Shown: one piece after another, positions 23,698-35,831 of the stretch
Position numbering within the stretch: position 1 is the stretch's first letter
Layout: each line of letters begins with the position of its first letter
Assembly: GCA_002221725.1 (NCBI GenBank)
Contig: NJFT01000029.1
Span: 62,001 to 126,000, forward strand
From: Scedosporium boydii
Taxonomy: Eukaryota; Ascomycota; Sordariomycetes; Microascales; Microascaceae
Length of the DNA stretch: 64,000 nt
Reading direction: 5' to 3'
Notes under the pieces: generated by a model
The model's input: the letters and a program-made list of their open reading frames with translations, nothing else
Told to the model about the DNA's origin: nothing
The model's database searches: none
Made by a program: the position numbers and the translations under genes

Positions 23698-26060
23698 ATG
23701 GAACCATACGTAGAGACTAGAGAGTATAGCTGGGATTTTGTCAACCAGGCTCTGATCAAGAAAATCCCCTCTCAGTTTTTACACTTCATCTTTCCAAATG
23801 ACATGGAGACATCGCTCATTTGCTCAACCACCCCAACAATGGGCGACACGGGACCCGTAGTTAGATTCGTGCGAGAAGAGGCCCCGAATGTCCACCCCGC
23901 ATTCACCACTCCGACGAATTATGACGACCAGAGGGGTGTGTTCGGTCCAAAAAGGGCGGCATTGTAAGTATACAAACGTGGAAGTGACCGCTACAGCTAC
24001 AGATTGACAGAAGATACGAACAGCGACTTGGAGGATGCGCTCGCGCGATACCAGGAGCTTGGGTGTAGCCCGGCGCTCAAGTTCGACCCGAAGAACTGTA
24101 CATGGAACGACATCTTTGAGCAGCTTTCAGATACCAAAGTAGCGTACGAAGCCAAGGTGATGGGATGGAAGGGATCGCTGCACAAGGTAGCAAGAAAAGC
24201 AGGAGACAAGGCCGATCTGATAGCGCCGGGGCTCCAACTGCTCCCCGAAAAGTACGGACTTTCGATTGTGCGGGCAGCCTTAGGGTGGATGCTAGTGGTA
24301 TGTAGGACTACTCCAGTTCGATACGGTCTCTGATGGTAATGATCTGACGCGAAAGTGTAGCTCGCTAAGGAGTCTGCGAAGAAAAGGGAGGCCATTTTTG
24401 AGGCGTTTAAAGATATCCCTGGCATCGTCTGGATGGCAGAGGCCAAGAGGAATAATTTTCCTAATGACACTCAATTGAAAATCCTGGCAGATGAGCTCAA
24501 CGATACCATTCTCGATTCCACGAATAAAATGATTCGGTATCTCCTACCGAAGCACCAAGGTAATGGCGTTGTTGGAAGCTGCTTGACGAGCTCTTTCCGT
24601 CTAACTTGGCTCTATTAGTTGTCAAAATATTCCCCGTTTTTCCCAGTGCACCATCGGGCGCGGAAGTGGATGCACTCATAGCGAACGTGAGAAGGGCGGC
24701 AGCGAATCTAACTCGACGCACAGATCTCCTCGTCGAGGGGACCATCGTAGCAACGAAGCGGCTGGCGGAAAAGAGCATCCTAGAGCATGAAGCAACACGA
24801 CAGAACACCATGTCGACGCTAATTCAGGCAAGAAGCATTAGCCATCAGGTCTCGGAAATGAGTGAAGCGGTTAAGCCGCTCCCAGGCCAAATTAAAGAGC
24901 TCCAACAGACTGTTGAGGAGCTTAAGGACGAGATGTCATCTCTTGAGCGCGAGGCCGTCAACGCGCTAACGAGCATGGCAAACCACGCGGGAGTGGATGC
25001 TCAAAATTGGACGAAGAGGCTGCTAGACGAGATTTGGCAGGGCGTCGAGGTTAGAATGCGCATCATGGCCAACGAGGCACAAAAGCGAGAGCAGCATCTG
25101 CTTATGGTAATGCAGGACCTTGAGACGGAAATCGAAAGGGCGAGGACGCCACAGCTGCCCTCAAATGCCACTCTATCCACGTCAGAAATTCTAGGTATCC
25201 TAGCGGTTTCCCCGGAGAGAATCACGGCAGATTTGAGGCTTATCATTCACGGATCAGCCCTTCTCGACCCAGCCAGCCAGCTTGAGGCCCAATCCCTTCT
25301 CAATATCGACCGCTTCTGGCAGTGGTTCTCGTCATCATCGTCGGACCTACTGTTCGTACATGGCAGCCTCGTAGACGATCCAATAGAAGCTCGCATCTCA
25401 CCAATTTCCCCTGTTTGCGCGACTATGGTCGCCGCTATCATCAAGATTCACCCATCAGCGGTTCCCCTTTACTTTTTCTGCGGATTTCATATGGACTCTG
25501 GAGATAACTTAAAGGGCCCCCAGGGGTTGATGAGGTGCTTAATCTCTAAACTATTAGTAGAAGCTTCGTCTCGCCACCCAATGGGATTAACTCATGGCTT
25601 CGCCGACCTGTCTTCCACCGATGGACTTCGCCATCACAACATGTCAGAGTTATGCTCCTTATTCCGCCGAATAATCATGCAACTCCCTCGAGATGCAGTT
25701 GTATACTGCATCATCGACGGCGTGTCATGGTACGAGCGTCTGGAGATGCTCGAGGACATATTCCTCGTCATGCAAACTTTGTCTGGCCTGGTGGATGATC
25801 AGTACCTTCGGCCAACCCTGAAGGTGCTTCTGACAAGTCCGTTTCCGTCAAAGAGAATCGCTCCTGGAATACCAACGCAAAGACGCGTTTTTCTACGATC
25901 CATGGCAATTGCCCATGAGGTGGTCTCGGAAAGAATGATTTTTGAAAACTTGACATCGCGTGCGCGGCGAGTCCCTGCGTACGCAACAACAATCAACACC
26001 GCGCCGGGGGCCACAGCCGTTGCTCTCGAGGAGGAATGGACAGCTGAAGACTATTTATAG
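23698..26060 (+). CDS. Coiled-coil, STAND/NLR-like fungal protein with degenerate P-loop
   Basis: Four exons (23698-23963, 24003-24297, 24361-24559, 24619-26060) join in frame with consensus donors (GTAAGT, GTATGT, GTAATG) and give 733 residues. The N-terminal part (about 90-270) is a helical domain resembling those at the front of fungal STAND proteins (DLIAPGLQLLPEKYGLSIVRAA). A coiled-coil follows at about 325-370 (VEELKDEMSSLEREAV). The nucleotide-binding-like region starts near residue 494 with DLLFVHGSL, where a GxxxxGKS P-loop would be expected and is absent. Later strands resemble NACHT-type cores (YFFCGF, VVYCIIDGVSWYE, LKVLLTSPF). It ends soon after, with no WD, TPR or ankyrin repeats. 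A role in signalling or non-self recognition is inferred from family resemblance only. It is divergently paired with an AAA ATPase. Confidence 0.75.
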
Positions 26061-28030
26061 TACTAAGATAAATATGTTAGGAACTATGCTGGATAACCGT
26101 GGATAATTTTTTTTTTTTAAATTCTTTTTCTTTTAAATTCTTTTTCTAAATATACAAATATATGGATCAATAATGAAATAAATGGAATGAGAGGGTGCTC
26201 GTAGCTCTTAACTTTATCTGGGGAGAGGCCGTAATCTAAGACGAGTCGGAGTTGGGCTATTATAGCGCGAGTAAAGGAGAGCCATAGGGATATGGATTAC
26301 TTCGTCATGCTCTCTCTATCTTTGTTCGGGTCGAGGCATTTTACGATACCGGCCCGGAGTTCGCCCAGGCCTAAACGGAGGCAGCGTGCTGAAGAGGACG
26401 CAGCACTTGAAATTTGCACGCCATCCGTCCATCCCCAAGACAGAGTGCGGCGGACTGCCCCTCTCGGAGAAGTCCGTGATGCCATCCAACGCGCCTTGAC
26501 TTTGCACTGCATCCAGAAGACCGTTAAGCAGGTCTGGGGATTAGTGACCTCTAGAGATGTCCCCGCAAGCAGACCAGGCCTTCCTCAGCCGCCATTGCAC
26601 CTCTAAAGCGAGCCTCAAGTTGTATAAATCATATTCGGTATTATGTCGGATTATTATCGCCGACGCGAGAGTCACCCTTGCCGGTATTAGATTGCATTTT
26701 ACCCTTGTATTCTTTTATATGCTCTTGCTGAGAAACTGGAAGTCGTCTGCCGAAAGGTCCTTGTGCATGTGGGCTGCAAATTGGCGGGTTGGAGAACACA
26801 CAGCACTATGCCGCCCTCTGCCGTATTGGTTTTCGTTATACCACGGTACCTGGTTGCATCTCAAAGATCTTGGCAACTATGGACATCAGCTTGGCTACTT
26901 TCTTCATTCTTCAAACAGAGGTCATGCCCTTGCACTTGTCGCCATCCAGGCGGAGAAAATGCATCTTCCACATCTTGTCGCGAGGGTGGGGGTGCCTCCA
27001 GTTAAGGGGCCATTAGAGGTTCGTGTTTGCCCCTGCCGAGGCTGGTCCTAGCCCCGGATGTCCCACCCGTGCCCTGTAAGGAACAAGCATTGCGAGAGGG
27101 GCTGAGAGAAAACGTCTGGGTCCACCTCAACCCTTCGCCAAGATCCTATGGCGACGTCGTGACCGTTTCTCCCATGCCAGTACTACTCTCACTTCCAAGT
27201 TCAGTAATGATAAACCATGAAGACGTAAAAGGTCTTAAGAAGTACTTCGTACACTCTGAAGGTCTGCCTTAAAGTCCTTCTCACCCTGCTTGGACCTGTA
27301 ACTGTAGCAATTCATCCTCGATTTCCGTCCAACCGTGTACTGCTTCCGCGTCATGAAAGACGTATGTAGCTCACCATAGTTTTCAAAAGCAAGGACGCTG
27401 AAATCAGTGGAGATATGATGGGGGGCCCGTCTTCTTGGACAAGGATGGGCTCCCTGGCATTCTTTTGCAAATGGTATTGGATGTGCCCGAGGATGTGGAA
27501 ATAACAATCCCCATATTAGCAAACAGAGTTTTCGAGTCTTTGCAGGGCACTTCCATTGTGGTCCTTCCAGCAGAGACATAGCAATGCATTTACGACACTA
27601 CTGTACAACAAGGACTGTAAACCGGCATTGAAAATTCGTCAGTGGGCCTGGGCCTGGTATGATTCGGAGTGTCATGGGGTTACATAGCGGAATAAGTACT
27701 AGGATCGGCAGTAGCTGGCAGTACTTGTGCAGTACTTGTCTCTCCTTCCAGGCGTTCCATTTGTGACTTCTGACAGACATCTCGACATCGGCATGATACG
27801 ACGCGGTGATATAGACCCATCGTTCCGGGCCCCTATTGCCAATAACTGAGAATTCTATACAAGTACAAAGTGTCGGCGTCCCTCCCGTCATGGCCACCAG
27901 CCTTATGGTCCGGCTTGAAAAGGCGCGCGACAATCCGGTCAGTCGATCTCTATCGCCGTGTCTACCAAAGTAGATGGTCACCAAATAACGAACCCCGAAC
28001 GTCGAGCGCAGAGCGCAATCTTTTTCCAAC
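26061..28030. other. Intergenic, about 2 kb, no gene recognised
   Basis: The first 120 bp are T- and A-rich, with a tandem-like repeat of taaattctttttct (about 26118-26150). Open frames at 26292-26606, 26557-27051 and 27235-27579 overlap on both strands and lack recognisable motifs. They may be chance, or relics too eroded to name. Confidence 0.35.
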
Positions 28031-29480
28031 ATGTCGGCCGTTGACTTTACTTTGCTCACCCCGGAGGAGCTGGACGCTGTGCTGGAGATGCCAGCCATGC
28101 CTCCGCCGGATGGGGAAGTCAGCAACTTCCTCAACCCTCCCAATCAGAACGGCATGGCAATAGCAATCATGATCATATGTATCGCCGTCGTGGTGCTCTG
28201 TCTCGCAATCCGTGCCTACGCCAGGGTAATTCTTCTGAAAAGGGTGGAAGTTCAAGAATATTTAATCTTCGTTGCATTTGTGAGTGGTACCATTTCATCT
28301 CTTCCTCGACCTCGTTAACTTTCAACACTAACTGACTTTCGCTGTCATCAGGGATGCTTTATCGGTTGGTCTTATTGTACTTTGGGTTTGCTCGAGAGCC
28401 CGGGATACTATGTTCACACATGGAATGTTACGCTTCGACAAACGGTTAAGATGGGTTACGTGAGTTTCCCCTAATGCAGAATTCCAGGACTCGACTCGAA
28501 GCATGAAGAGCTAATCAACAGCCATCAGCTGGTCCATCTCGCCGGCGTCTTCTACTCTATCTGTCTTCCGCTTCTCAAGATATCCATCCTGGTGGAGTGG
28601 CTGGGCATGTTCGTTACCTCAGGCCGCAGGAACTGGTTCTTCTGGGTTTCCTGGATCATGATCGTTATCCAAGTTTTGTTCGGTATTGCGGTCGTTATCG
28701 CTCTAAACCTAGCTTGCATCCCGACCAAGAAGAAGTGGGAGTTCTGGCTTCCAGGCAAGTGCATTAACGCCCATGATATCGAAACGGTCTCGGCCACCTT
28801 CCAGCTGGCTTCCGACTGCGTCGTCCTCCTCCTTCCCCAGAAAGTCATCTGGGATCTCCAGCTCAGCTGGAAGAAGAAGCTTGGTGTATCAGTAATCTTC
28901 TCCCTCGGTCTGCTGTAAGTGTTCAAAATTCCTGGCGAACCTTCCTCAGAAGTCCCCCATGGCTGGGCTAACCACTGACGATTATAGGGCTTGTGTTTCT
29001 GCCGCGTTCCGTCTTGCCGTCACCATCCGATATGCAGGGGCCGCCGATGTCATCTACAATGTTGGCCCTGTTTGCTTCTGGGCCTACGCCGAGATGACGT
29101 GCGGTTTCATCGTCGTCTGCGTCCCTTGCGTGCCCAAGATCCTCTTGGAGACCGGTATCTGGCGCAAGATGAAGCAGCGCCTTGGCCTGAGTGTCACGAC
29201 CGGCACGGCTAGCAATACGAGGAACCTGACGGGTTCCAGCGCCATCAGGTCTAGGAATATGCTCTCAGGCAACAAGTCCGGCAATAAGTCGTACCTGCAG
29301 GTTGATGACGAGACCGAGCTGAAGGACTTTGGCTCCGAGTCTACGGAACACCTTCGCGAGCAATACGTCCCCAAATCCGAGAATGGCATTACTACGCAGG
29401 TGATAGTCACGCAGAACTCGGACGTGTCGAACTGTGGCGATGAGGCCAGGTACGGAAGCCACCAGGTGCAGTGGAGGTAG
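28031..29480 (+). CDS. Rhodopsin-domain (PTH11-like/SAT4-type) seven-helix membrane protein
   Basis: Four exons (28031-28279, 28352-28459, 28529-28914, 28988-29480) join in phase and give 411 residues. The N-terminus is short and extracellular-type, with no CFEM domain. Seven hydrophobic helices can be traced, starting with MAIAIMIICIAVVVLCLAIR (about 43-62). Later helices include WVSWIMIVIQVLFGIAVVI, SVIFSLGLLACVSAAFRL and GFIVVCVPCVPKI. Family-like landmarks are LAIRAYAR after helix 1, LPLLKISIL, FQLASDCVVLLLP and CFWAYAEMTCGFIVVCVPC. The cytoplasmic tail is hydrophilic and Ser/Asn-rich. Fungal proteins of this family are predicted sensors or receptors in the plasma membrane, and some act in host sensing. 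The ligand is unknown. The next gene is an acyltransferase on the same strand. Confidence 0.85.
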
Positions 29481-30721
29481 AAGTTCCTGGCACACGTTAG
29501 CACCACTTGCGGAGTCAGGCCGGGCTCATGCTTTCAAGCTGGAATCAACACCATTTCTGTATTAAAAGTATTGCATCTTAATCGTGCTTTGGTAGGCTAG
29601 CCTCTCATTGATCTTGATCTCTGATTCTTTGGGAGATCGAGCCCCATTACAGACAGTTTCGTTTCTCTCATCCCCAGTGACCTTGGAATGCCGATACCCA
29701 ACAGTATGGCTCTACCTCGCCGAAGCCCGCACACCAAAATATCTGTTGCATTTCCCAAATAAATGAAGGGGATACCGAGCCAACCTTGCGCGGGACGGGT
29801 AAATCCTCCTACTTGGGGATGGATGGTTGTCGGGCGAACTTTAGACCCCCCCGTTCCACCATCAGTTGTCCAAATTAAGTCTAATTTGAGAGCAGGACTT
29901 TGATCGACGGCCAAGAGCGACAAATTAGCAGGGGTCGGCGCAAAGACCGAGTTCCGCGTTCGGCGGAGCCAGGCCCTTGGGATACTACATCCAGTGTTGC
30001 ATCGGTTCGCACCGAAAGCCGGTTTTCCTCGCTACCCAAGAATTCTTCACCCTGAAGGCCCATATTAAGAGACCCACAACCCTCCATCGCCAACCTCTCG
30101 CTAGGCGTCCAGCTTCGAGGACCCCCTCTACATTATCTTGTCTCTAGAGACATTGCAGAAGAGAGCACTCGATCTGCAATATTCATATTTTTTCCCCTCA
30201 GAAGACGCAGACAAGGGGTACAGTAGCTTGGTCTAAGTTCTGGATTTGTTTGCCGTAAGGGGCTTTGTTCTTGGCAACCCTGTTCAGCATACTGGGGCCA
30301 GGTCCTCACCGCCCTCCCAAACCCTGTCGTTGGGTTGTCATGCGTCAGGAGCGTTGCGTTTGAAGCGTTGTTGTGGATCACGTATGATTCTGTCATTAAA
30401 ATATCGAGGAGGTGGGCCACAGCAAGGATACCTCGCATAGGTAACTTCGCTACCACAACCCTGCATTTCCCATGATGCAAACCTCTTTCGTAGTCCCTCC
30501 ATTGCCGAGAGTCATCATATTGTTGGAGCCTCCTCCTGAAGAGGCCTAATGCGGCATAGATCACCATCGTCGCTGGCTAACCGAGCTCCAAGAGACTCCC
30601 TGATGCCACTTTCATATATCCCCTACATCTCGGAAATCACTGCCAGTTCCCAGGAGTTCGACGGTTACTCCACCTCATCCCCATCAGATATCGACCACAA
30701 ACTCTCTGCCTCACAGCTGAA
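29481..30721. other. Intergenic, about 1.2 kb, no gene recognised
   Basis: Separates the rhodopsin-like gene from the acyltransferase. Overlapping short open frames on the minus strand (29597-30567) lack motifs. Poly-C runs occur near 29847. Nothing is supported. Confidence 0.35.
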
Positions 30722-32258
30722 ATGCCAAAGATCGAGGAATCACAGATTCGCCCCCTGGGCTGGGAGAACGACCCGGAGGAGGAGCGTTTCAAGCTCTCCA
30801 CGCTCGACTATTTGTCAGCGAGGACCTACAACAATTATGCTCTTTTTTTCAAGCTGGATGATACGGAGAAGAGGTGAGTGCCAATGACCCCCCTTTTTCC
30901 CCTCTCGAAAAGGGAGAATCCTATCTCTATTTCGGAAGTAACCTGCTGATTCCTGTTAATGCTCCTACAGCAAAGTTGCAGCCGTCCTTAAAGAAGGCCT
31001 GGAGCGAACTCTCAGCCAGGCAAGGCACCTTGTCGGTACCATTGAGAAGGATGACGACGGTTCCCACTCCTTTGTCAAGCGGAAGGATAGCACGGCCAAG
31101 TTCGTTGTCCAACATCTCGACTCTCCCGGAGATAGTTTCCCGCCCTTCGACGAGATCGAAAAAAAACATTTCGTTGCCACTACACTTGGTGACATCAATG
31201 TCTTGAGCAATGCCCCCATGACCTATGGCGAGAAGCCAGAAGCTAGCCCGGATGGTAGCCCTGCTGTCGCCTCGTACAAGGCCAACTTTATCCCTGGCGG
31301 TCTGATCTTTAATATGCACTCGCACCATTACAGTAACGACGTCATGGGCTGGGGCTCCTTCACCAAGCAGCTGGCCGAGAACTGTTATGCCATCATTAAC
31401 AAGACTGAGTTTCCCTCCTTTGACCCCAAGTGTCTCGACCGCAGCCGTTTCATTACCCCTCCCGTCCCGGAGGAGTCCCGAGTTGATGCACCTCCCCAGG
31501 CAGACCGCCACCCACAGCACAAGGTCTCCCAGTCGCTTTTATTCCACCTGCCTAAGAGCAAGGCTGCCGAGCTGAAAACAGTCGCCTCGCCTGACGATGG
31601 TTCCTGGATCTCGACGTACGATGCTATCGCCGCCCTCACCTGGCGGGTCTTCTCTAAGATCCGGGCGCCTGTCTACAACCAGGACCTAGCCTCGAACTTG
31701 ATATGGGGAGAGGGTGTTAACATGATCAAGCGGCTCACTAATCCGACGATGCCTGCCCGCATGCAGGGCAACCTCTTCTTTGCCCCTCTGTCTACCATGT
31801 CCACTGTACCACAGCCGACCTGCGCCGAGGTCATCTCGGAGGCGCCTCTAGCTAAGCTAGCGAGCTACGTACGCCAAATGACCAACAGCGTTACCGGTGA
31901 GATGCTGGATGGCGCGGTGCAAATGCTTGCGCCCATTCGCAACAAGGCGGACTTGTCCGTCCGCGTCAACTCCTTCCCGCCTTTGAGCATGGTCGTTACT
32001 GACTGGCGGGATGCTGACGTATGCAGTGCTGACTTTGGCTTCGGCAAGCCTACTGCCTTCCGGCATCTGTTCGATACGGTGACGGAGGGACTGGTCATTG
32101 TCTACCCGCCGCATAACGCGGATCGGGAGGACGAGGGTATTGAGTTGCAGGTTGCGTTTGAGAAGGAACTTGTGCCGCAGCTAGTCGATGATCCAGAGTG
32201 GAGCAAGTATTTCGAGTTTAGGGGTGTGGATGCCGAGGAGGCCAGCCCCAGCCAGTGA
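30722..32258 (+). CDS. HxxxD-motif (BAHD/trichothecene 3-O-acetyltransferase-like) acyltransferase
   Basis: Exon 1 (30722-30873, MPKIEESQIRPLGWEND) and exon 2 (30971-32258) join in phase (GTGAGT donor, CTACAG acceptor), giving 479 residues. The catalytic HxxxD motif is present as HYSND within HSHHYSNDVMG. The late structural motif appears as DFGFG rather than the usual DFGWG. Enzymes of this family move an acyl group from acyl-CoA to an alcohol or amine of a secondary metabolite, and in fungi include trichothecene acetyltransferases. The substrate cannot be told from sequence. No polyketide, terpene or peptide synthase gene lies in this window, so it is not obviously in a biosynthetic cluster. 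Length fits the family (about 450-500). Confidence 0.85.
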
Positions 32259-32499
32259 AGTTTGCGTCGGTGAATCCCACGCTGCAGGACGAGTTCGAGG
32301 CCACTAGTCACTCGATTTGGCCTGGGTTCTGTTGTCAAGTTGGAGTATTCGGGGAAGGGTGATTATGATGATTGGACGGGTAATGACGAGGTAGATATTC
32401 TGCTGGCATGAGACAATTCTATCATCTTCCCGGTATGAGCTTCTCATTTAATAGAATCCTGAATCGTAAAATCAATGATACTCATCTTTTCTTGCCCCA

Positions 32500-33263
32500 T
32501 TTCCCTTCCCCCTATTCACCAAGGAAATATATGGCCAATATCCATCATCGGCTGAGAATTCCCAACTAAACCAGGCAAGCGACCCAATGACTCGCATTCC
32601 GCAAACCCTCTCATAGATACAAAATCTGGTTCCCGGCAATCTCGCTAGAGAAATCCGCCCCAAACCGAAACATGCTATAACCGTCCAGAGTCTCCGACCA
32701 GCGGCGTCGTAACCCGTACGTGCAGCCGAGCAACAAACTGCCCACTGCCCACGGCAGGAAGAAAAACAAAGGAACGATGGGTGGGACGTCACCGGGGACA
32801 ATAATCTTACTCAGCTGCGAGCCTGTGGTGTTTGGGGAAGCGTGGGCGGACTCGAAAGTGTAGGTGTTGTCGTACATGAGCGCGATGGCATTCCAGGCAT
32901 GTGCCTTCATGACGGCGCTATGGAGCGTCTCGGCTTGGATATAGCCTGGATAGTAGAACCCTGCTCAAGGCCGAGAGGCGCCGGAGAGCTGGTAGAGGTT
33001 AACAGTTCTTGGATTTTCTTGACGAGGGTTGAGGCGATGAAACCGAACCGAATTGGGTTCCGGGCCCGTGGCTGAAATTCATAGGTAAGACCCACGACTC
33101 GTTGAAGGAGCGAAAGGTACCATCCCAGTCGATATCGCGTAGGCAAGCTGCGAGTGGCGGATGCAACGAACGCCAATAGGACTCCAAAGTCGAGACCCAA
33201 CGCATCCCATTTGCGCACCAAGGGAATAAGGAATAACCATGAGAGGACCAAGGCTGTCGTCAC
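32500..33263 (-). pseudogene. Decayed multi-pass membrane protein gene
   Basis: The minus strand carries membrane-protein-like segments in different frames. One (33263 downward) has MTTALVLSWLFLIPLVRKWD. Another (33205-33000) has DIDWDGTFRSFNESWVLPMNF. A third (about 32960-32611) has YYPGYIQAETLHS, then a hydrophobic segment (VPLFFFLPWAVGSLLLG) and ETLDGYSMFRFGADF. Between the second and third the frame changes, and a TGA interrupts the third near 32963. These phrases resemble an uncharacterised fungal membrane protein family with a central extracellular loop. Introns could explain part of this, but not the internal stop. Identification is tentative. Confidence 0.4.
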
Positions 33264-33514
33264 AGAGATGGGTGATCTATATCAAGATCTACGTTCCCCG
33301 AACTGCGAAGACGGGGAAAAGAAAAATTTTTTATTTAAGAGATCTATATTAGATTCGACAGTCTGGTATTGTCAGCTCTCCGAGGATATGCAACGCGTTC
33401 TTCAAGCGGGAGCTTAACTACTCGCTCTCATATTAGTTTATTATTTCGTAAGATTAGCTTCATGAGTCGTAATATTATTTCGCCAATACTCAGTAACGGT
33501 TTGCTCGCATATCA

Positions 33515-34491
33515 CTATTGTGAGGTCGTCCCCAATTCGTGTCTAGCTGGTGCGTTCGCTTCTGGCCCTGTATACGGCTGTTGAGGAGAGGGAACGATCC
33601 CGTACGCATGATCCGGTGAGTAACTCTGGATGCGTCCTCCCGGGGCCTGCGCTGCATCCATCTCCTGCCTTTCGTAGTACTGCTGAACTTGGCTATGGTT
33701 CGAGGGAGCTAGCCTAGCTAACCTTTTGGCGGCGAGCCAACGATAGAAGAGCCAGCCGCCAACTGCGAGCAGAAATCCCAGTGCGATCCCACCAACGACG
33801 CTCCCTGCCACGGCACCAGCGTTCGTAGATTTCACCACGACAGTCTCGACTGCGGCTGTGGATGTTGTCTTCGTCGGCGGCCCATTCGAGCCCGTAAGTC
33901 TCGGTAGACCAGGCCAGGCAGTCGTGGCGCCCGCGGTCGTGAAGTGGATGGACTCAGAGTAGGCAGGGAACGTCCAGCACGCTGCGTACATGGTAAACCC
34001 GGATTCAAACCGGTATGTAATGCAGCGAGAGTTTAGCGAATAGGCCCCCGAGGCAGCACTTGGCGGTCGATTAGCACAGAGCACAACTAGTCGCCGGGAT
34101 CAAGAAAAGGAAGCACCAACCATGCTGCAAAACTCAATCCGTTGCCGCAAACACTTGGCGCAGGATCGGACAACGTATACCCGCAACACGTCGTCTTCCA
34201 GGGGCAGGAGTCGCCGGTGCAGCACGCAGCTGCATAAATATCTGTGTTAAACATGCACGTCTCTCCAGAGGCGCACATGAACGGAGTCGTGCGGTCTTTG
34301 AAGCCACATAGTTCGGGAATCTCGACGGCGTCTGGACCAGGGGTGATTACAGAACTTGCGGTCGCAATCTTGCTTGCTAACGTGCTTCCCTGCAACGGCC
34401 CGGTCGCATCTGGGTTGACGAGGGCAGGGTCGACCCCTTCAAAGGTCGGGCCTCCGTCAAGAAAGTTGGGTTGCACTTTATCCATGGTCAA
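33515..34491 (-). CDS. Cys-rich single-pass membrane protein (cell-surface, unknown function)
   Basis: Two exons, 34491-34121 and 34058-33515, join in frame (a TGCTAAT branch-like sequence lies just before the acceptor) and give 304 residues. The N-terminal half has many Cys in a pattern seen in fungal surface proteins (CGFKDRTTPFMCASGETC, then ACCTGDSCPWKTTCCGY). A Thr/Ala-rich stalk follows, then one transmembrane helix (AVAGSVVGGIALGFLLAVGGWLFYRW with a small-residue start). A basic and hydrophilic tail of about 80 residues contains Gln, Pro and Tyr. No signal peptide is visible at the chosen start, so an upstream exon may be missing. The topology (Cys-rich outside, one helix, short tail) fits a surface sensor or anchor. 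Function is unknown. Confidence 0.7.
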
Positions 34492-35759
34492 GTCGATAAC
34501 GAGTAGTATACGAGGGATTGAATCTCAATTTTCTCGATAAATGACCCTGCCGTGAATACGCCAGGTGAATGCTTCGAGATGATAAATCACGACACGGGGA
34601 GGAATGGAAACGGGGACATTCCTCGCGAGCTGAATGTCCAAGATATTAGCTTCTGTCTCTTTATGGATTCGTGATTGCTTGGCGGCTTGTCACCACCCAC
34701 GCCTGATTGGCGACGCATGGCTCTGCATAGACGTAGCTCATTCCCAGTCCCTTTTGAGGCGATGGAGGGGAGGGGCACGCGTTCCCTTGATTCGCCCGAG
34801 GGCTAGCGTCAACAGTTTCCGCCAAGCTGAGAAAGCCCTGCCTTCATCTTCGGGAGAATAGGAATTCTACCGCAACAGCATGCAGGCATGGTCATCTTCG
34901 TTGACCCTCATTCCCTAACATCTCCAGGATCTTCCTCTTCCCCTTTCTTGCCCCGTTAAGGCTGCCTTGCGTCAGTTGACGATCCCCCCCTAAGAAAGCA
35001 CGCTCCGTTATGTAATGGAGAAAAAAAGGAACCGATCGCTAGGATAGGTTGGCATAGCTCGGTATAATACAATGTGTCTGTCTCTTAGTGGAGGAAGGAA
35101 AAGGGAGGAAATGAGAGCCCACGCTTCCAGGTGGGGCAGCACCAGCAGTTTCTAATAATCGGAGAGTGTTGGACACATCGGCGCCTGAAGCCTTGGGACA
35201 GTCCAACCACTAGACCAATATCCGTCTCATATCACCTAAGGGCAATACCCGGGAGCCTTGGCGGTTTATTCATATAATGGTGACCTCCTCCTGATTCGGG
35301 TTAGGACAACGATTCACCAGAAAAACAAGTTAAGAAGGGTATGCGATGGCCTCAAGCGGGGGTTCTGAACCGGGAATTCAGCAAGAGTTAAGCCCTGCTC
35401 GATTGAGGCTGAGAGAGGACGACGATGCAACATGAGTGAGGAGCACACTGAGCGCAACCGTGGAAGAGGCCCGGCCTATGCGCACGACCCGGCCTGGGTC
35501 AAAGAGAGCGGGTCGCCCACGACCTCAACACTGCCTGCGTGACATGGGAATGTCATTGGAAAGCGGTTTATAGTAATACCTCAGTAATAGGCAATAAGGA
35601 GCTTGCCCTTCGCGGCTGAACAGGATTACTGCCCAAGCTTGATTAATGCCATCGCCATCTCGACTCATCGACTTCATAACCGCTCACCCACTATTGATTA
35701 ACCACCGCTACCGATACCTCCTACATGTCCTGTGCTCACTTTTGACCGATCCTAATAAC
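34492..35759. other. Intergenic, about 1.3 kb, no gene recognised
   Basis: No supported coding sequence. The minus-strand sequence near 35215 reads TGGTCTAGTGG, which matches a pol III A-box, but no matching B-box or tRNA fold follows. The region is otherwise unremarkable. Confidence 0.35.
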
Positions 35760-35831
35760 AATATAGGTGAGATATTAGAGCCATTCGACAAGATCAGCAA
35801 CACAACCAACGACAAGACTTAGAAGTCCCTC

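Noticed and set aside
26292..27579. Cluster of open frames of 60-164 residues
   Set aside because: They overlap each other on both strands, lack domains or leaders, and look like chance frames in GC-balanced DNA.
35200..35235. Pol III A-box-like sequence (TGGTCTAGTGG, minus strand), possible tRNA or SINE
   Set aside because: No B-box at a suitable distance and no cloverleaf could be drawn.
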